A DNA stretch of 64,000 nt, taken from positions 124,001 to 188,000 of the forward strand of contig CAVPYZ010000002.1 of NCBI GenBank assembly GCA_963710165.1, in the 5' to 3' direction. Position 1 is the first letter of the stretch. Each line of letters opens with the position of its first letter. Position numbers and translations under genes: made by a program. The stretch is from JACKIP01 sp963710165 (GTDB lineage Bacteria > Pseudomonadota > Alphaproteobacteria > Micavibrionales > Micavibrionaceae). Shown in pieces: positions 26,832 through 36,450 of the stretch. Under the pieces are notes generated by a model. That model saw only the letters and a program-made list of their open reading frames with translations, did not search any database and was not told the DNA's origin.

Positions 26832-28680
26832 TTACGTCGTAAACAGTTCTTCAAGATTGTCAATTAAAGCTTTTGCCAACCCTTCCGCATCTGTAATTTT
26901 CATTGAATTTTTATAATATCTGGTGACGTCATGCCCTATGCCAATCGCAGAAAGTTCTACATTGGGCAGGCCTTCAATCTTTTCGATTACATCGCGTAAA
27001 TCACGCTCCAATATATTTGACGGATTTGCAGACAGGGTCGAGTCGTCCACGGGTGCACCGTCCGAAATAACCATTAATATTTTACGATCTTCGGAGCGTT
27101 TGCTTAGCCTGTTATGCGCCCAGGCAAGTGCCTCCCCATCAATATTTTCTTTTAAAATACCTTCTTTGAGCATCAGCCCCAGATTTTTCTGCGCTTTGCG
27201 CCACGGTTCATCCGCACCTTTATAGATAATGTGAAGTAAATCATTCAAACGTCCTGGATTGACGGGACGTGTATTTTGTATCCATTTCTCTCGCGATTTA
27301 CCACCTTTCCAATTACGTGTGGTAAAGCCCAAAATCTCGACATGAACACCACAGCGCTCTAGCGTCCGCGCCAAAACATCGGTACATATTGCGGCAATGG
27401 TAATCGGGCGACCGCGCATGGAACCGGAATTGTCGATCAGCATTGTCACAATTGTGTCGCGAAACGGCGCTGCTTTTTCTTGCTTATAACTGAGCGGAAT
27501 ATTTGGATCGGCTATAATACGGGACAGCCTTGATGTATCAAGCATGCCGTCTTCCTGATCAAAATCCCATGATCTGTTTTGTTTTGCCATCAGTTTACGC
27601 TGTAATTTATGCGCAAGGCGCGTCACGGTTGCCTGAAATGATGTCAATTGACCATCAAGCTTTTGGCGTAGCTTAGTCAGTTCCTCTCGGTTGGCGAGCT
27701 CTGTTGCGGGAACAATTTCATCATATTCTTTTGTGTAAACCTTATAAAAGCTTCTTTCATCTCGAATATCGTCAGGCTCTTGATGCTGGTAAAGACTTTC
27801 ACCGCTTGATTGAGATGAGTTCCGATTCTCCGCCCTGTGCTGTGTCATCGGGAAAGAAGTCCCACGGTTGTTGCTGATCTGAAGATTGTTCCTGATCACC
27901 GCCCATATAGCCTTCCGCATCGCTCAGATCGCTTTCACTTTGTTCTGTTTGATCGCCTTGCGAAGATGTTCCGTCATCTTGTGGCTCATTTTGCATTTCA
28001 CCGTTTTCATCATCCTGTTCGGACTGGTCAGGGTCTTGAGAAGAACCATCTTGCGCTTTACCCAGAATAAGAAATTCGGCAATTTTTTTGGCTTCTTGTG
28101 AAAAGAGGCTTTGATCACGCATTTTATCTTTCAGCGTTTGAAGGCCATTTTTACCCAATTTATCATCGAGCCATCCTTGCCAAATATCTTTGACGGCATC
28201 TGTCGATTTCGGCATTTTACGATTGCTTAGCTGATTTTTTGCAAGAATATGGATCGCATCACCGCTATCAATATTCGTCCGATCACGCGCAGATTGATAT
28301 CCCATGCTTTTACATTTTTGATCGAGCAATGTGTAAAGATTTCTTTGTACGCCTTGCATCTTCTGCTCGCCCAGTCCTTCACATCGTACTTGCTCTAACG
28401 CGTCATAAATTGATCTGGCTTCAATATTTGTCGGCGCATTGGCTATATGCAGTTTCGGGTCATGATAGCGCAGGCGTAGCGCCTTCATATCCGCCGCACC
28501 TCGTAATAGCTCACGATCTTTCGCGGCCTTTATATCAAGATCAGGAAGCTCGGCCTCTTTTTTACTGAATTTTTTTAGAGAAGCGGAAGATAAGCTGCCA
28601 TTATAATTAACAGTAACATCTTTCCCTGCAACTGATCGAAGTGTGGCCGTGGTGACGTCTTGGAATTTTTCTCTTTTCAT
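26832..28680 (-). CDS. cobT: CobT-type VWA protein, interrupted by a frameshift near 27834
   Basis: CobT pairs with the AAA+ ATPase CobS. In cobalamin producers they insert cobalt with CobN, and in many other Alphaproteobacteria they persist without it as a MoxR/VWA-type chaperone pair. The N-terminal frame (28680-27799) ends after a long Asp/Gln/Ser-rich acidic region. The other frame carries KEYDEIVPATELA and the VWA MIDAS motif DNSGSMRGRP, with GKSREKW and ISDGAPVDDSTL. The frames overlap by 122 bp. Removing one base from the C-run at 27833-27835 (a G-run on the coding strand) joins them into 615 residues, the normal CobT length. An indel error is the likely cause. Confidence 0.92.
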
Positions 28681-28732
28681 ATATAAATACTATTTCTTAT
28701 TGAATCTGATTTACACAAAAATATAGTTTATT

Positions 28733-29608
28733 ATGACAGAAAAAATTGAAATAGAAGATTTTTCCAAAAAAATCAGCATTTTAAGAACCGTAAAGCACTC
28801 ATTTAAGTTCTTTTTCAACAACATTTATAAAGCACTTTATATCGCTACGCCTTTATTACTATTGCTACTAGTTACTATGGGGTTGTATGGTCTCGTAATA
28901 ATTGAACTTTCAAAATCTCAATCGCAACCAGCTTTCTTTTCACTGATTTACACTATGGGAATGATTTTATATTCATTTATTTTTATATATATCAGTTCTT
29001 TTGCATTTTATAATTGGTATTCAATGAATTTATTTGGTTTTAATAAGGAATACCTAGCAAATCCTATATTACCAAAAATTTATGAAATACATTTTTTTAT
29101 AAGATCGTGTTTGTTTTACTTATCAATGGCAATAATATTTCTTTTGGGATTTGTTCCAATAATGTTTCTTTTGCCATATTTTCCATCAGCCCTTTTAGAA
29201 TTAGGCTTTAACCCAGTATACATTCCTATATTTTTTGGCGGGTTATTTTGTATTTTTATGCAAAGGGCAATTTTCTATTTTCCTGCAAAAGTTGAGGGTT
29301 ATTATGTTGGCTTCATTGAGTCGATAAGGCAATTTACTGATTTGACTTGGAAGTTCACTATTACGATTTTACTAATTTGGGGAATATTTTATACTACAGA
29401 TAATGTTTTGGAATATATTATGATCGATATTTTTAGTGAATATGTTCCTAAGTTCCCTTTTATTTATCAGGCAATCTCATCCATTATTCTCAATATTGTA
29501 ATGCCTTTTGTTATGATCACATCAACTACGATTTTTTATACATGGCGAAAACACAATCCTTTGGAAGGTGAGCTTCCCATCACTGCGAAAGAAGATACGT
29601 ATGATTAA
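28733..29608 (+). CDS. Six-helix membrane protein of unknown function
   Basis: 291 residues, very hydrophobic and aromatic-rich, with about six membrane helices (near 38-62, 72-96, 120-150, 160-178, 205-222 and 240-268). N- and C-termini are charged. No family is recognised. It lies on the opposite strand between cobT and cobS, with 52 bp to the cobT start and immediate abutment to the cobS stop. It is more AT-rich than either neighbour, which fits a later insertion into a normally contiguous cobS-cobT pair (inference). Confidence 0.7.
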   Translation: MTEKIEIEDFSKKISILRTVKHSFKFFFNNIYKALYIATPLLLLLLVTMGLYGLVIIELSKSQSQPAFFSLIYTMGMILYSFIFIYISSFAFYNWYSMNLFGFNKEYLANPILPKIYEIHFFIRSCLFYLSMAIIFLLGFVPIMFLLPYFPSALLELGFNPVYIPIFFGGLFCIFMQRAIFYFPAKVEGYYVGFIESIRQFTDLTWKFTITILLIWGIFYTTDNVLEYIMIDIFSEYVPKFPFIYQAISSIILNIVMPFVMITSTTIFYTWRKHNPLEGELPITAKEDTYD

Positions 29609-30607
29609 TTACACTAATTCAACACCAAAGCAGCGTTGGTAATATTCGCTGATTAATTCATGTTCGCTTTCGTCACATTTATTCATAAATGTTAGTCGGA
29701 AAGCGAGTTCGCGGTCTTTGAATATTTGAATGTTTTCAAGCCATGTAATGACGGTACGTGGGCTCATCACTGTGGATAGGTCACCGTTTACAAAACCGGC
29801 GCGCGTTAAATCGGCGAGGGAGACCATGTTATTAATCGCCTGCTTACCTTCCGTATTATCAAGGTCGGGAAACTTATTCAGCATAATTTCAGCCTCGGCA
29901 TCATGCTCCAGATAATTTAGTTGGGTGACAATATTCCATCTGTCCATTTGTCCTTGGTTTAGCTGATGTGTCCCATGATACATCCCTGTTGCGTCGCCAA
30001 GCCCGATCGTATTTGCCGTGGCAAACATTCGAAAGGCAGGGTGCGGGCGGATAATACGATTTTGATCAAGCAGGGTCAGGCGACCATCTTCTTCCAGAAC
30101 ACGCTGTATGACAAACATCACATCGGGGCGCCCCGCATCATATTCATCAAACACCAAAACACACGGGTTTTGTAGCGACCATGGAAGCAGGCCTTCGCGA
30201 AATTCGGTAATTTGCTTGCCTTCTTTCAGGGTTATAACATCTTTACCGATCAAATCCATACGGCTGACATGGCTATCCAGATTGATCCTTACACAGGGCC
30301 AATTCAACCGCGCGGCAACTTGTTCAATATGGGAAGATTTACCTGTTCCATGATAACCCTGTATCAAAACACGGCGATTATAGGTAAAGCCCGCCAAAAT
30401 GGCGAGTGTTGTATCATGATCAAAACGGTATGTTTTATCAATGTCAGGTACGTTTGATGTATGATCTGCAAAGCCTGGCACATCCCAGGCAATATCCAGA
30501 CCAAATGTCTCTTTCACGTTATATTTTTTATCGGGTATCGAGGTATATTTACCTTCCTTCGGGTGAAGGGCGGTAATATCGAATGACATGCTGGAATCTG
30601 AACTCAT
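29609..30607 (-). CDS. cobS: CobS-type AAA+ ATPase
   Basis: MoxR-related AAA+ ATPase, partner of CobT. The 332 residues show Walker A GYHGTGKSS, Walker B CVLVFDEYDAGRPD, the sensor region MFATANTIGLGD and the CobS N-terminal IPDKKYNVKETFGLD. No cobN or other cobalamin gene is visible, so the function may be the wider one inferred for the unlinked alphaproteobacterial CobST pair. Confidence 0.92.
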   Translation of the reverse strand: MSSDSSMSFDITALHPKEGKYTSIPDKKYNVKETFGLDIAWDVPGFADHTSNVPDIDKTYRFDHDTTLAILAGFTYNRRVLIQGYHGTGKSSHIEQVAARLNWPCVRINLDSHVSRMDLIGKDVITLKEGKQITEFREGLLPWSLQNPCVLVFDEYDAGRPDVMFVIQRVLEEDGRLTLLDQNRIIRPHPAFRMFATANTIGLGDATGMYHGTHQLNQGQMDRWNIVTQLNYLEHDAEAEIMLNKFPDLDNTEGKQAINNMVSLADLTRAGFVNGDLSTVMSPRTVITWLENIQIFKDRELAFRLTFMNKCDESEHELISEYYQRCFGVELV

Positions 30608-30644
30608 AGAATTTTATAACTTATATTTTTAAAACAAAACATAC

Positions 30645-31070
30645 TTATGTATCAAAAGTAAGATTTAGTTGCTCTGGTAAAGTGAGGTCTAAGGCGCCCG
30701 CTATTTGTTTTAGAAAAGCTATAGATGCGATTGCCGCATCCATGGGTTCAGACATAGAATCTATAAGATCAATAGCCATATCTTTAGAGGGCAACTCACC
30801 CCTTCCTTCAACCGTAGAAAATACTTTGGCAAGACTAGGAGTGTTATCTGGTCCTTCATTATGCATTCCTGCAATCAAGCTTTCAGCAGTTACAATTGCA
30901 TCAAGTTTATTTTTTTGCATCTCAACAAGTACGGCGATAAACACACCAGGCTCTACATCTATTGATTTTTCAACTTGTTCTCTTTCAGCCAAATCTGGAT
31001 GATTCTCTTCCATCCATAGGACTAGCTGATCAACTGCATTTTCAGATGTAATCTCTAATATATCATTCAT
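30645..31070 (-). CDS. Small acidic hypothetical protein between cobS and the J-domain gene
   Basis: 141 residues, acidic, predicted mostly helical, with no signal peptide or membrane helix. No family is recognised. It begins 9 bp after the stop of the J-domain gene and precedes cobS by 37 bp, so it is probably co-transcribed with cobS. Its position suggests a link with the CobS/CobT or J-domain machinery, but nothing in its sequence confirms this. Confidence 0.65.
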   Translation of the reverse strand: MNDILEITSENAVDQLVLWMEENHPDLAEREQVEKSIDVEPGVFIAVLVEMQKNKLDAIVTAESLIAGMHNEGPDNTPSLAKVFSTVEGRGELPSKDMAIDLIDSMSEPMDAAIASIAFLKQIAGALDLTLPEQLNLTFDT

Positions 31071-31079
31071 AATATTCTC

Positions 31080-31700
31080 TTAATTTCTTCGTTTCAATTC
31101 CTGAATTTTTTCGTAGTTTTCATAGGCTACTTTTAGGATTGTGTAAGCCATGTTGATTTCTTTCAAACGATCCTCTGCTGCTTTATCGCCCGGATTAAAA
31201 TCAGGATGAAACTGCTTTGCGAGAGATTTATATTGTTTTTTGATACCTGCTAGTGTGAGAGGAGGGGAAAGCTCCATAATCATCATGGCTTCTGTCTCGG
31301 GTGTATCTTCGTGAATGAGCCCTTCAGACGTTTTGCGATAGCGCTCACTGCGCGGGTTTTCTTCATTATAGCTATATGTTTGCTCTGCTTTACGATAAAG
31401 CTCTTCTGTATAATCTTTATTAGGGTTTTGACGCCATGTCGGGCGTTGGCCATATATATTATTACGGATGTGCGTCTGGATTTCTTCTTCGGTCATGTCC
31501 TCAAAGAAATTCCACGCTTTATTATATTCGGTTACATGCTCCTGACATAGGTTGTAATATTCGTGAAGCTCACGATCTTTCGGCGCACGGAAATCACCTT
31601 CAAGGTCGCATCCGGGCATTTCACACATGCGCACTTTTGGTTGAGGTTTCTTCTCATCCTCAAATTCCGGTGAATTAGGCTTTAGTTGTATTCTGGGCAT
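31080..31700 (-). CDS. J-domain (DnaJ-like) protein
   Basis: 206 residues. The J domain is at the C-terminus (about 145-206): LTLAGIKKQYKSLAKQFHPDFNPGD contains the HPD motif that stimulates DnaK. The N-terminal part carries Cys residues (RMCEMPGCDLEG, YNLCQEH) that may bind metal. This C-terminal J protein next to cobS and divergent from bolA is a known alphaproteobacterial arrangement. It is a specialised co-chaperone rather than full DnaJ. Confidence 0.88.
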   Translation of the reverse strand: MPRIQLKPNSPEFEDEKKPQPKVRMCEMPGCDLEGDFRAPKDRELHEYYNLCQEHVTEYNKAWNFFEDMTEEEIQTHIRNNIYGQRPTWRQNPNKDYTEELYRKAEQTYSYNEENPRSERYRKTSEGLIHEDTPETEAMMIMELSPPLTLAGIKKQYKSLAKQFHPDFNPGDKAAEDRLKEINMAYTILKVAYENYEKIQELKRRN

Positions 31701-31752
31701 CTCTTATAATAGTATTGAATTTATCCCTACAAAAACAAGCTTTTTCGGAAAT

Positions 31753-32019
31753 ATGACAGAATACACTTCACGCCAAAAAATTATGGAAGACCGTTTACGG
31801 GCGTCCTTACAGATAGAATTTTTGCAAATTGAAAATCAAAGCGCGCATCATCACGGTCACGCAGGAGATGACGGCAGCGGCGAGAGTCATTATAAAATTA
31901 CCATCTCATCACCTGATTTGAACGATATGAACAGGCTGCAACAACATCGTAAAATTTTTGACTTGCTAGGCGCTAATATTACAAAACAGACGCATTCTAT
32001 TTCAATCAAAATAAAATAA
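31753..32019 (+). CDS. bolA: BolA-family protein
   Basis: 88-residue BolA-type protein, likely a partner of monothiol glutaredoxin in iron-sulfur cluster trafficking. The conserved pattern appears as ESHYKITISSPDLNDMNRLQQHRKIFDLLG. A His-rich insertion (SAHHHGHAGDDGSGE) precedes the core. It is divergent from the J-domain gene with 52 bp between starts. Confidence 0.88.
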   Translation: MTEYTSRQKIMEDRLRASLQIEFLQIENQSAHHHGHAGDDGSGESHYKITISSPDLNDMNRLQQHRKIFDLLGANITKQTHSISIKIK

Positions 32020-32102
32020 TTATTTACAACTAAAGGTAGTGTATGTATTTATATATACACTTAAGTATGTATTCAATAGGTGTAACCAAGGGGAGTAATA
32101 TA

Positions 32103-32480
32103 ATGCATTTGGCACTTCGCAATTATTCAAAAGATAGTATTGAAGAAAAAAAACAAGATAGTGTTGTGGGAACACTTGTTAGCCGTAATATAACAGTTTT
32201 GGGAAAACGTACATCTGTACGGTTAGAGCCGGAAATGTGGATTGCGCTTAAGGATATTTCTTTGCGTGAAAAATGCAAAGTCAATGATATTTGCTCGCTT
32301 GTATATCTGCGGAAACATTCGCAAACGTCTTTAACGGCGGCTATCCGCGTGTTTATGATGCTATATTTTCGTGCATCCTCAACCGAAGAAGGACATAGAC
32401 GGGCCGGGCACGGCAATTTCGATGTAATGCGTCAACGCGCACGTTTGAATGAAGAGGAAATAAAATTCAAAAAAGCGTGA
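32103..32480 (+). CDS. Ribbon-helix-helix domain protein
   Basis: 125 residues from the ATG at 32103, chosen because GGGGAG lies about 8 bp before it. The frame extends 20 codons upstream but with no ribosome-binding site. Central residues (TSVRLEPEMWIALKDISLREKCKVNDICSLV split by the turn) match the RHH_4 family of DNA-binding proteins. The TSLTAAIRVFMMLYFR segment after it is also typical. DNA targets are unknown. It ends 1 bp before the convergent accA stop. Confidence 0.82.
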   Translation: MHLALRNYSKDSIEEKKQDSVVGTLVSRNITVLGKRTSVRLEPEMWIALKDISLREKCKVNDICSLVYLRKHSQTSLTAAIRVFMMLYFRASSTEEGHRRAGHGNFDVMRQRARLNEEEIKFKKA

Positions 32481-32481
32481 A

Positions 32482-33420
32482 TTAACGCGTTATTTCCAGA
32501 TATTTTTCGCGACGATCCTTGATGAGTGTCTTTGCATCTTTTGATTTAAGAGCTTTTAAGTGCGTTGTAATTGATGCTTTCACATTATCAAACATTATTT
32601 GATGATTACGATGCGCTCCCCCCAATGGTTCTGCAATAACCTCATCAATAATTCCCATTTCCTTCAAATCTTTGGCGGTGATTTTCAATGCTTTTGCCGC
32701 GTCTTCTGCGAAGCTACCATCACGCCATAAAATGGAAGCACATCCCTCAGGTGAAATGACGGAATAAATCGCGTGTTGTAACATGGAAACACGGTCCGCG
32801 GCGGCAATTGCAATCGCACCACCCGAGCCACCTTCACCGATAATTGTACTGATAAGCGGCACAGTTGCGCGTAAACAGCTTTCAATCGACTTGGCGATCG
32901 CTTCACTTTGTCCGCGCTCTTCTGCTCCCACACCGGGATACGCGCCGGACGTATCAACAAATGTTAGAATAGGAATGTCAAAATGATTTGCCATTTCGAT
33001 TAAACGTTGCGCTTTGCGATACCCCTCGGGGCGTGCCATGCCGAAATTATGTTTGATGCGGCTTTCCGTGTCCCAGCCTTTTTCCTGTCCTAGAATGACG
33101 CAGGATTGCCCCTCAAACCGCCCCATACCCGATACCATGGCATCATCTTGTGCAAATAGTCTGTCGCCAGCCAAAGGCGTATAATCCGTAATAAGCGCAC
33201 GAACATAGTCATTACAACGCGGACGATCTTCGTGACGTGCCACTTGTACTTTTTGTTGCGGGGTTAGTTTTGTGTAAATTTGTTCAAGAAGTTTATCCGC
33301 CTTTTGACGCATTACTTTTACTTCTTCATCAATATTCAGCCCATTGTTTTTTTCAACTTTGGAAAGTTCAATGATTTTTTGTTCTAGTTCCAGAACAGGT
33401 TTTTCAAAATCTAGTGCCAT
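32482..33420 (-). CDS. accA: Acetyl-CoA carboxylase carboxyltransferase subunit alpha
   Basis: First committed step of fatty acid synthesis, in complex with AccD. The 312 residues have the family sequences RHEDRPRCNDYV, DTSGAYPGVGAEERGQSEAIA and GEGGSGGAIAIA, which form the acetyl-CoA site and oxyanion hole. Length is standard. It lies downstream of xerD, but a strong hairpin terminator separates them. It therefore needs its own promoter or read-through. Confidence 0.96.
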   Translation of the reverse strand: MALDFEKPVLELEQKIIELSKVEKNNGLNIDEEVKVMRQKADKLLEQIYTKLTPQQKVQVARHEDRPRCNDYVRALITDYTPLAGDRLFAQDDAMVSGMGRFEGQSCVILGQEKGWDTESRIKHNFGMARPEGYRKAQRLIEMANHFDIPILTFVDTSGAYPGVGAEERGQSEAIAKSIESCLRATVPLISTIIGEGGSGGAIAIAAADRVSMLQHAIYSVISPEGCASILWRDGSFAEDAAKALKITAKDLKEMGIIDEVIAEPLGGAHRNHQIMFDNVKASITTHLKALKSKDAKTLIKDRREKYLEITR

Positions 33421-33436
33421 GAGAAAGCCTTATAAC

Positions 33437-33472
33437 AAAAAAGACAGACGTTCACAATAAACGTCTGTCTTT
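33437..33472 (-). terminator. Rho-independent terminator after xerD
   Basis: A 13-bp perfect stem (AAAGACAGACGTT/AACGTCTGTCTTT, arms 33440-33452 and 33460-33472) with a 7-nt loop. On the minus strand it is followed by a T-run (TTTTTTG). It lies between xerD and accA. Confidence 0.85.
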
Positions 33473-33491
33473 GAAATCCTAATTAAGAAAG

Positions 33492-34481
33492 TTATTCAGA
33501 AGTTTTTTTAGAAAGAGGGTGTTTTTCCTCAACTGTTTTCTTCAGATTTTCACCAATAATTTGTGTATAAACCTGCGTCGTTGCAATATCTGCATGACCA
33601 AGCATTTTCTGAACAGAACGAAGGTCTGCGCCATTGCTAAGAAGGTGCGTTGCAAATGCGTGACGCAAGATATGCGGGCTAACACGGTCAGCATCAATCT
33701 TAGCTGCGTGTGCCAGATCTTTTAATAGCTGTGCAAAGCGTTGGCGCGTTAAATGGCCACTGTCAGATGTTTTTGACGGGAATAACCACTGCTCTTGTTT
33801 TGCCTGTTCTTCAGGGCCAATAAACGTTGGTCTTACGCCTAAGTACGTTGAAATTGCCTTCTGTGCACTGTCTGTCAGGGGTACTATACGATCACGACCG
33901 CCTTTTCCTGCAACCATTAAAAACTGGTTATCTTCGGAAATAGCTGAAATTGGTAACCCAACAAGCTCGGAAACTCGCAAACCTGTTGCATAAAGCATTT
34001 CGATTAGACATACCAGACGCACGCTATCCGCGGCACCACTTTCGCCCGCAGTTTCAATCAGCTTCGTCACTTCAGACTCGCTCAACGTTTTTGGTAATGT
34101 TCTGGTCTGCTTAGGACTTTCAATCGTAGATGTCGGATCATCCTGACGTATATTCTCTGATATAACAAAACGATAGAATTGGCGAAGTGCGGAAAGACGA
34201 CGTGCAATTGTACGCACTGCAATCTTACTTTTATTCGCGCCTTTCGTATGTGTCTTCTCGCTTAAATCCTTAAGATAGGCTTTTATATCTGCTGTTGTCG
34301 CTTTCTGGACATCAGAATCACGGTTTTTACGAAGGAATAAGCTTACATCTGCTAAATCACGCCAATAAGCGTGACGCGTGTTTAGAGCAGCTCCTCTCTC
34401 TGTTGTTAACATATCCAGAAATGCATCCACTGATGGGTGTAAATCCGGTTTTGGTAAAGCTGGGCGGCCTGGTCGTGCCAT
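33492..34481 (-). CDS. xerD: Tyrosine recombinase XerD-like
   Basis: Resolves chromosome dimers at dif with XerC and FtsK. The 329 residues have an N-terminal SAM-like core-binding domain. The catalytic set is complete: Arg in TGLRVSEL, Lys in GKGGRDR, HILRHAFATHLL (His/Arg), His in LGHADI and Tyr in TTQVYTQ. The xerD - aroK - aroB neighbourhood is the conserved alphaproteobacterial location of XerD, supporting this over XerC. There is no sign of a mobile element. About 165 bp upstream hold nothing recognisable. Confidence 0.9.
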   Translation of the reverse strand: MARPGRPALPKPDLHPSVDAFLDMLTTERGAALNTRHAYWRDLADVSLFLRKNRDSDVQKATTADIKAYLKDLSEKTHTKGANKSKIAVRTIARRLSALRQFYRFVISENIRQDDPTSTIESPKQTRTLPKTLSESEVTKLIETAGESGAADSVRLVCLIEMLYATGLRVSELVGLPISAISEDNQFLMVAGKGGRDRIVPLTDSAQKAISTYLGVRPTFIGPEEQAKQEQWLFPSKTSDSGHLTRQRFAQLLKDLAHAAKIDADRVSPHILRHAFATHLLSNGADLRSVQKMLGHADIATTQVYTQIIGENLKKTVEEKHPLSKKTSE

Positions 34482-34647
34482 AATGTAAGTACTCCTATTT
34501 AGTTACTTAATCGTTCTTATTACTTATTTAAATTGTGCCCCACAAATATCAAGCGACAAACTAAATCGAGCCTCTTTCATTACATAATATACAAAGCCTG
34601 TCAATGAAAAAAGTTAACATAATATGTGGAAAATTAGGGATTTCTAA

Positions 34648-34776
34648 TTAGCTGATCACCACATTTTTCGTGACTGTTTCCTGCGCAATGGGTATATCAG
34701 TAGTGGCTATATAGCCGAATGCGCCAATTATTAGTATAACAAAAAGAAAAAATAATGTGCGCAAAACAAAAGACAT
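34648..34776 (-). CDS. Small single-helix membrane protein upstream of aroK
   Basis: 42 residues from the ATG at 34776: one hydrophobic helix (about 5-25, FVLRTLFFLFVILIIGAFGY) followed by a short polar tail. Small membrane proteins of this shape lie between xerD and aroK in other Alphaproteobacteria (recalled pattern, not searched here). The start overlaps the aroK 5' end on the other strand, so either gene's exact start may differ. Confidence 0.5.
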   Translation of the reverse strand: MSFVLRTLFFLFVILIIGAFGYIATTDIPIAQETVTKNVVIS

Positions 34777-35359
34777 GACATTAAGGTATTCAAAATTATC
34801 GCAATGCACAAGAGAGAAAATACAACAAGCCAATACGAATTCGATCGCATTGGTCGGCATGCCCGGATGCGGGAAGTCGACAATCGGGCGTTTAGCCGCA
34901 GAAAGTCTAGGGTATGAATTTATCGATTCAGATGACGTCATTGAAAAGAGCGTCGGAAATTCAATCACAGATATTTTTAAATATCAGGGAGAGGTTGCTT
35001 TCAGAAAGTACGAATATGAGTATATAGAAAACATTATTAGTTCTGCCAATAAGCCCTATATTCTTTCGACGGGCGGGGGTGCGATGATGACTCAACGCGT
35101 TCGAAAACTGCTTTTGGAAAAAACGTATTTAATATTTCTGGAAAAAAATCTGGAAACGCTTTGGTCGCACATCGGGGAAAGTCATGAAAATCGACCCCTT
35201 TTGAACGATTCCGAAGATCACCCCAAACAAAAACTTAAAAAATTACTTCAGAAACGAACGCCCATTTACCGCACGGCGCATTCTATATTATGTTGTGATG
35301 ATATGAATATAGAAGATACGACAAACAGATTAATAGAAATTATCAAGCGCAATGAATAA
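34757..35359 (+). CDS. aroK: Shikimate kinase
   Basis: Phosphorylates shikimate in aromatic amino acid synthesis. The protein is 200 residues from GTG 34757, or 194 from ATG 34775; no clear ribosome-binding site decides between them. Walker A is GMPGCGKST, the shikimate-binding DSDD follows, and STGGGAMM and ENRPLL match the family. It overlaps aroB by 8 bp. Confidence 0.94.
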   Translation: MRKTKDMTLRYSKLSQCTREKIQQANTNSIALVGMPGCGKSTIGRLAAESLGYEFIDSDDVIEKSVGNSITDIFKYQGEVAFRKYEYEYIENIISSANKPYILSTGGGAMMTQRVRKLLLEKTYLIFLEKNLETLWSHIGESHENRPLLNDSEDHPKQKLKKLLQKRTPIYRTAHSILCCDDMNIEDTTNRLIEIIKRNE

Positions 35360-36449
35360 CGTAAAGACCCTTAAAGTAGACATTAAAGACCATGCCTATG
35401 ACATACATATAGGCGAAGGATTATTAAAAGATTTATCAACTTACGTTCCCAAGCATTTGGAAGAGACATCTTGCTTCTTTATATGTGACGATCACACAGA
35501 ACATTACGCAAAGCAAATTGCCAGAACGCATCCGGTATTTATGGTCAAGTCAGGCGAGCAGGCAAAATCTATTGCTATTTACCAAGAGGTTTTATCCTTT
35601 TTACTGGATCATAAAATAGGACGTAAATCAGTCATATACGCTGTGGGCGGCGGCGTTATAGGTGATTTGGCAGGATTTGCAGCGGCGTCTGTATTGCGTG
35701 GTGTTCCTGTTATTCAAATACCCACAAGTCTTTTGGCTATGGTTGATAGCTCTGTTGGTGGGAAAACAGGAATAAACATGCCCCAAGGCAAAAATTTGGT
35801 TGGAGCCTTCCATCAACCATCTGCCGTTATATGTGACTTTGATGTATTAAAAACACTTCCGGAGAGAGAATTAAAGGCCGGATACGCCGAAATGCTTAAA
35901 TATGCCCTGCTAGGAGATAAGGATTTTTTTGAATGGTTAGAGGAGCATGCGGAAGAAGTTCTTAATCTTGAGAAGGATTCACTTACCTATGCTGTAAAGC
36001 GTTCTTGTGAAATGAAGGCAGAGATTGTCATTGCAGACGAAAAAGAATTAACGGGCCAGCGCGCCTTGCTTAATTTGGGACATACATTCGCCCATGCATT
36101 CGAAGCCGTCATGAAATATGATGGCCGTCTTCTACATGGTGAAGCGGTTGCGGTTGGTATAGTTTGTGCCATGGAATTATCAATATCAAAAGGCATTATG
36201 AATGCACAGCAGGTTGAGCGCGTGACACAGCACTTAAATATCTTAGGGCTAAAAAGGTCATTGCAGGATATTGGCCTTCCTGATGATATTAGTGCAGAGA
36301 CATTATTAGATATCATGCGCGGCGATAAAAAAGCGCAAGATGGTCGTATCAATTTTATTTTGATGCGCGGCATTGGTAATGCTTTTGTCACAGATAGCGT
36401 GAAAGACGCAGAATGCCTTGAAATTCTAAATCACATGATGGGAAAATAA
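35352..36449 (+). CDS. aroB: 3-dehydroquinate synthase
   Basis: Converts DAHP to 3-dehydroquinate using NAD and a divalent metal. The 365 residues contain GGGVIGDLAGFAAA (NAD binding), DSSVGGKTGINMPQGKN, and metal-ligand His residues in NLGHTFAHAFE and LLHGEAVAVG. It is coupled to aroK by an 8-bp overlap and followed after 1 bp by the VOC gene. Confidence 0.96.
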   Translation: MNNVKTLKVDIKDHAYDIHIGEGLLKDLSTYVPKHLEETSCFFICDDHTEHYAKQIARTHPVFMVKSGEQAKSIAIYQEVLSFLLDHKIGRKSVIYAVGGGVIGDLAGFAAASVLRGVPVIQIPTSLLAMVDSSVGGKTGINMPQGKNLVGAFHQPSAVICDFDVLKTLPERELKAGYAEMLKYALLGDKDFFEWLEEHAEEVLNLEKDSLTYAVKRSCEMKAEIVIADEKELTGQRALLNLGHTFAHAFEAVMKYDGRLLHGEAVAVGIVCAMELSISKGIMNAQQVERVTQHLNILGLKRSLQDIGLPDDISAETLLDIMRGDKKAQDGRINFILMRGIGNAFVTDSVKDAECLEILNHMMGK

Positions 36450-36450
36450 T

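Noticed and set aside
33492..34481. Tyrosine recombinase as an integrase of a mobile element
   Set aside because: Its conserved place before aroK-aroB and its sequence features fit housekeeping XerD.
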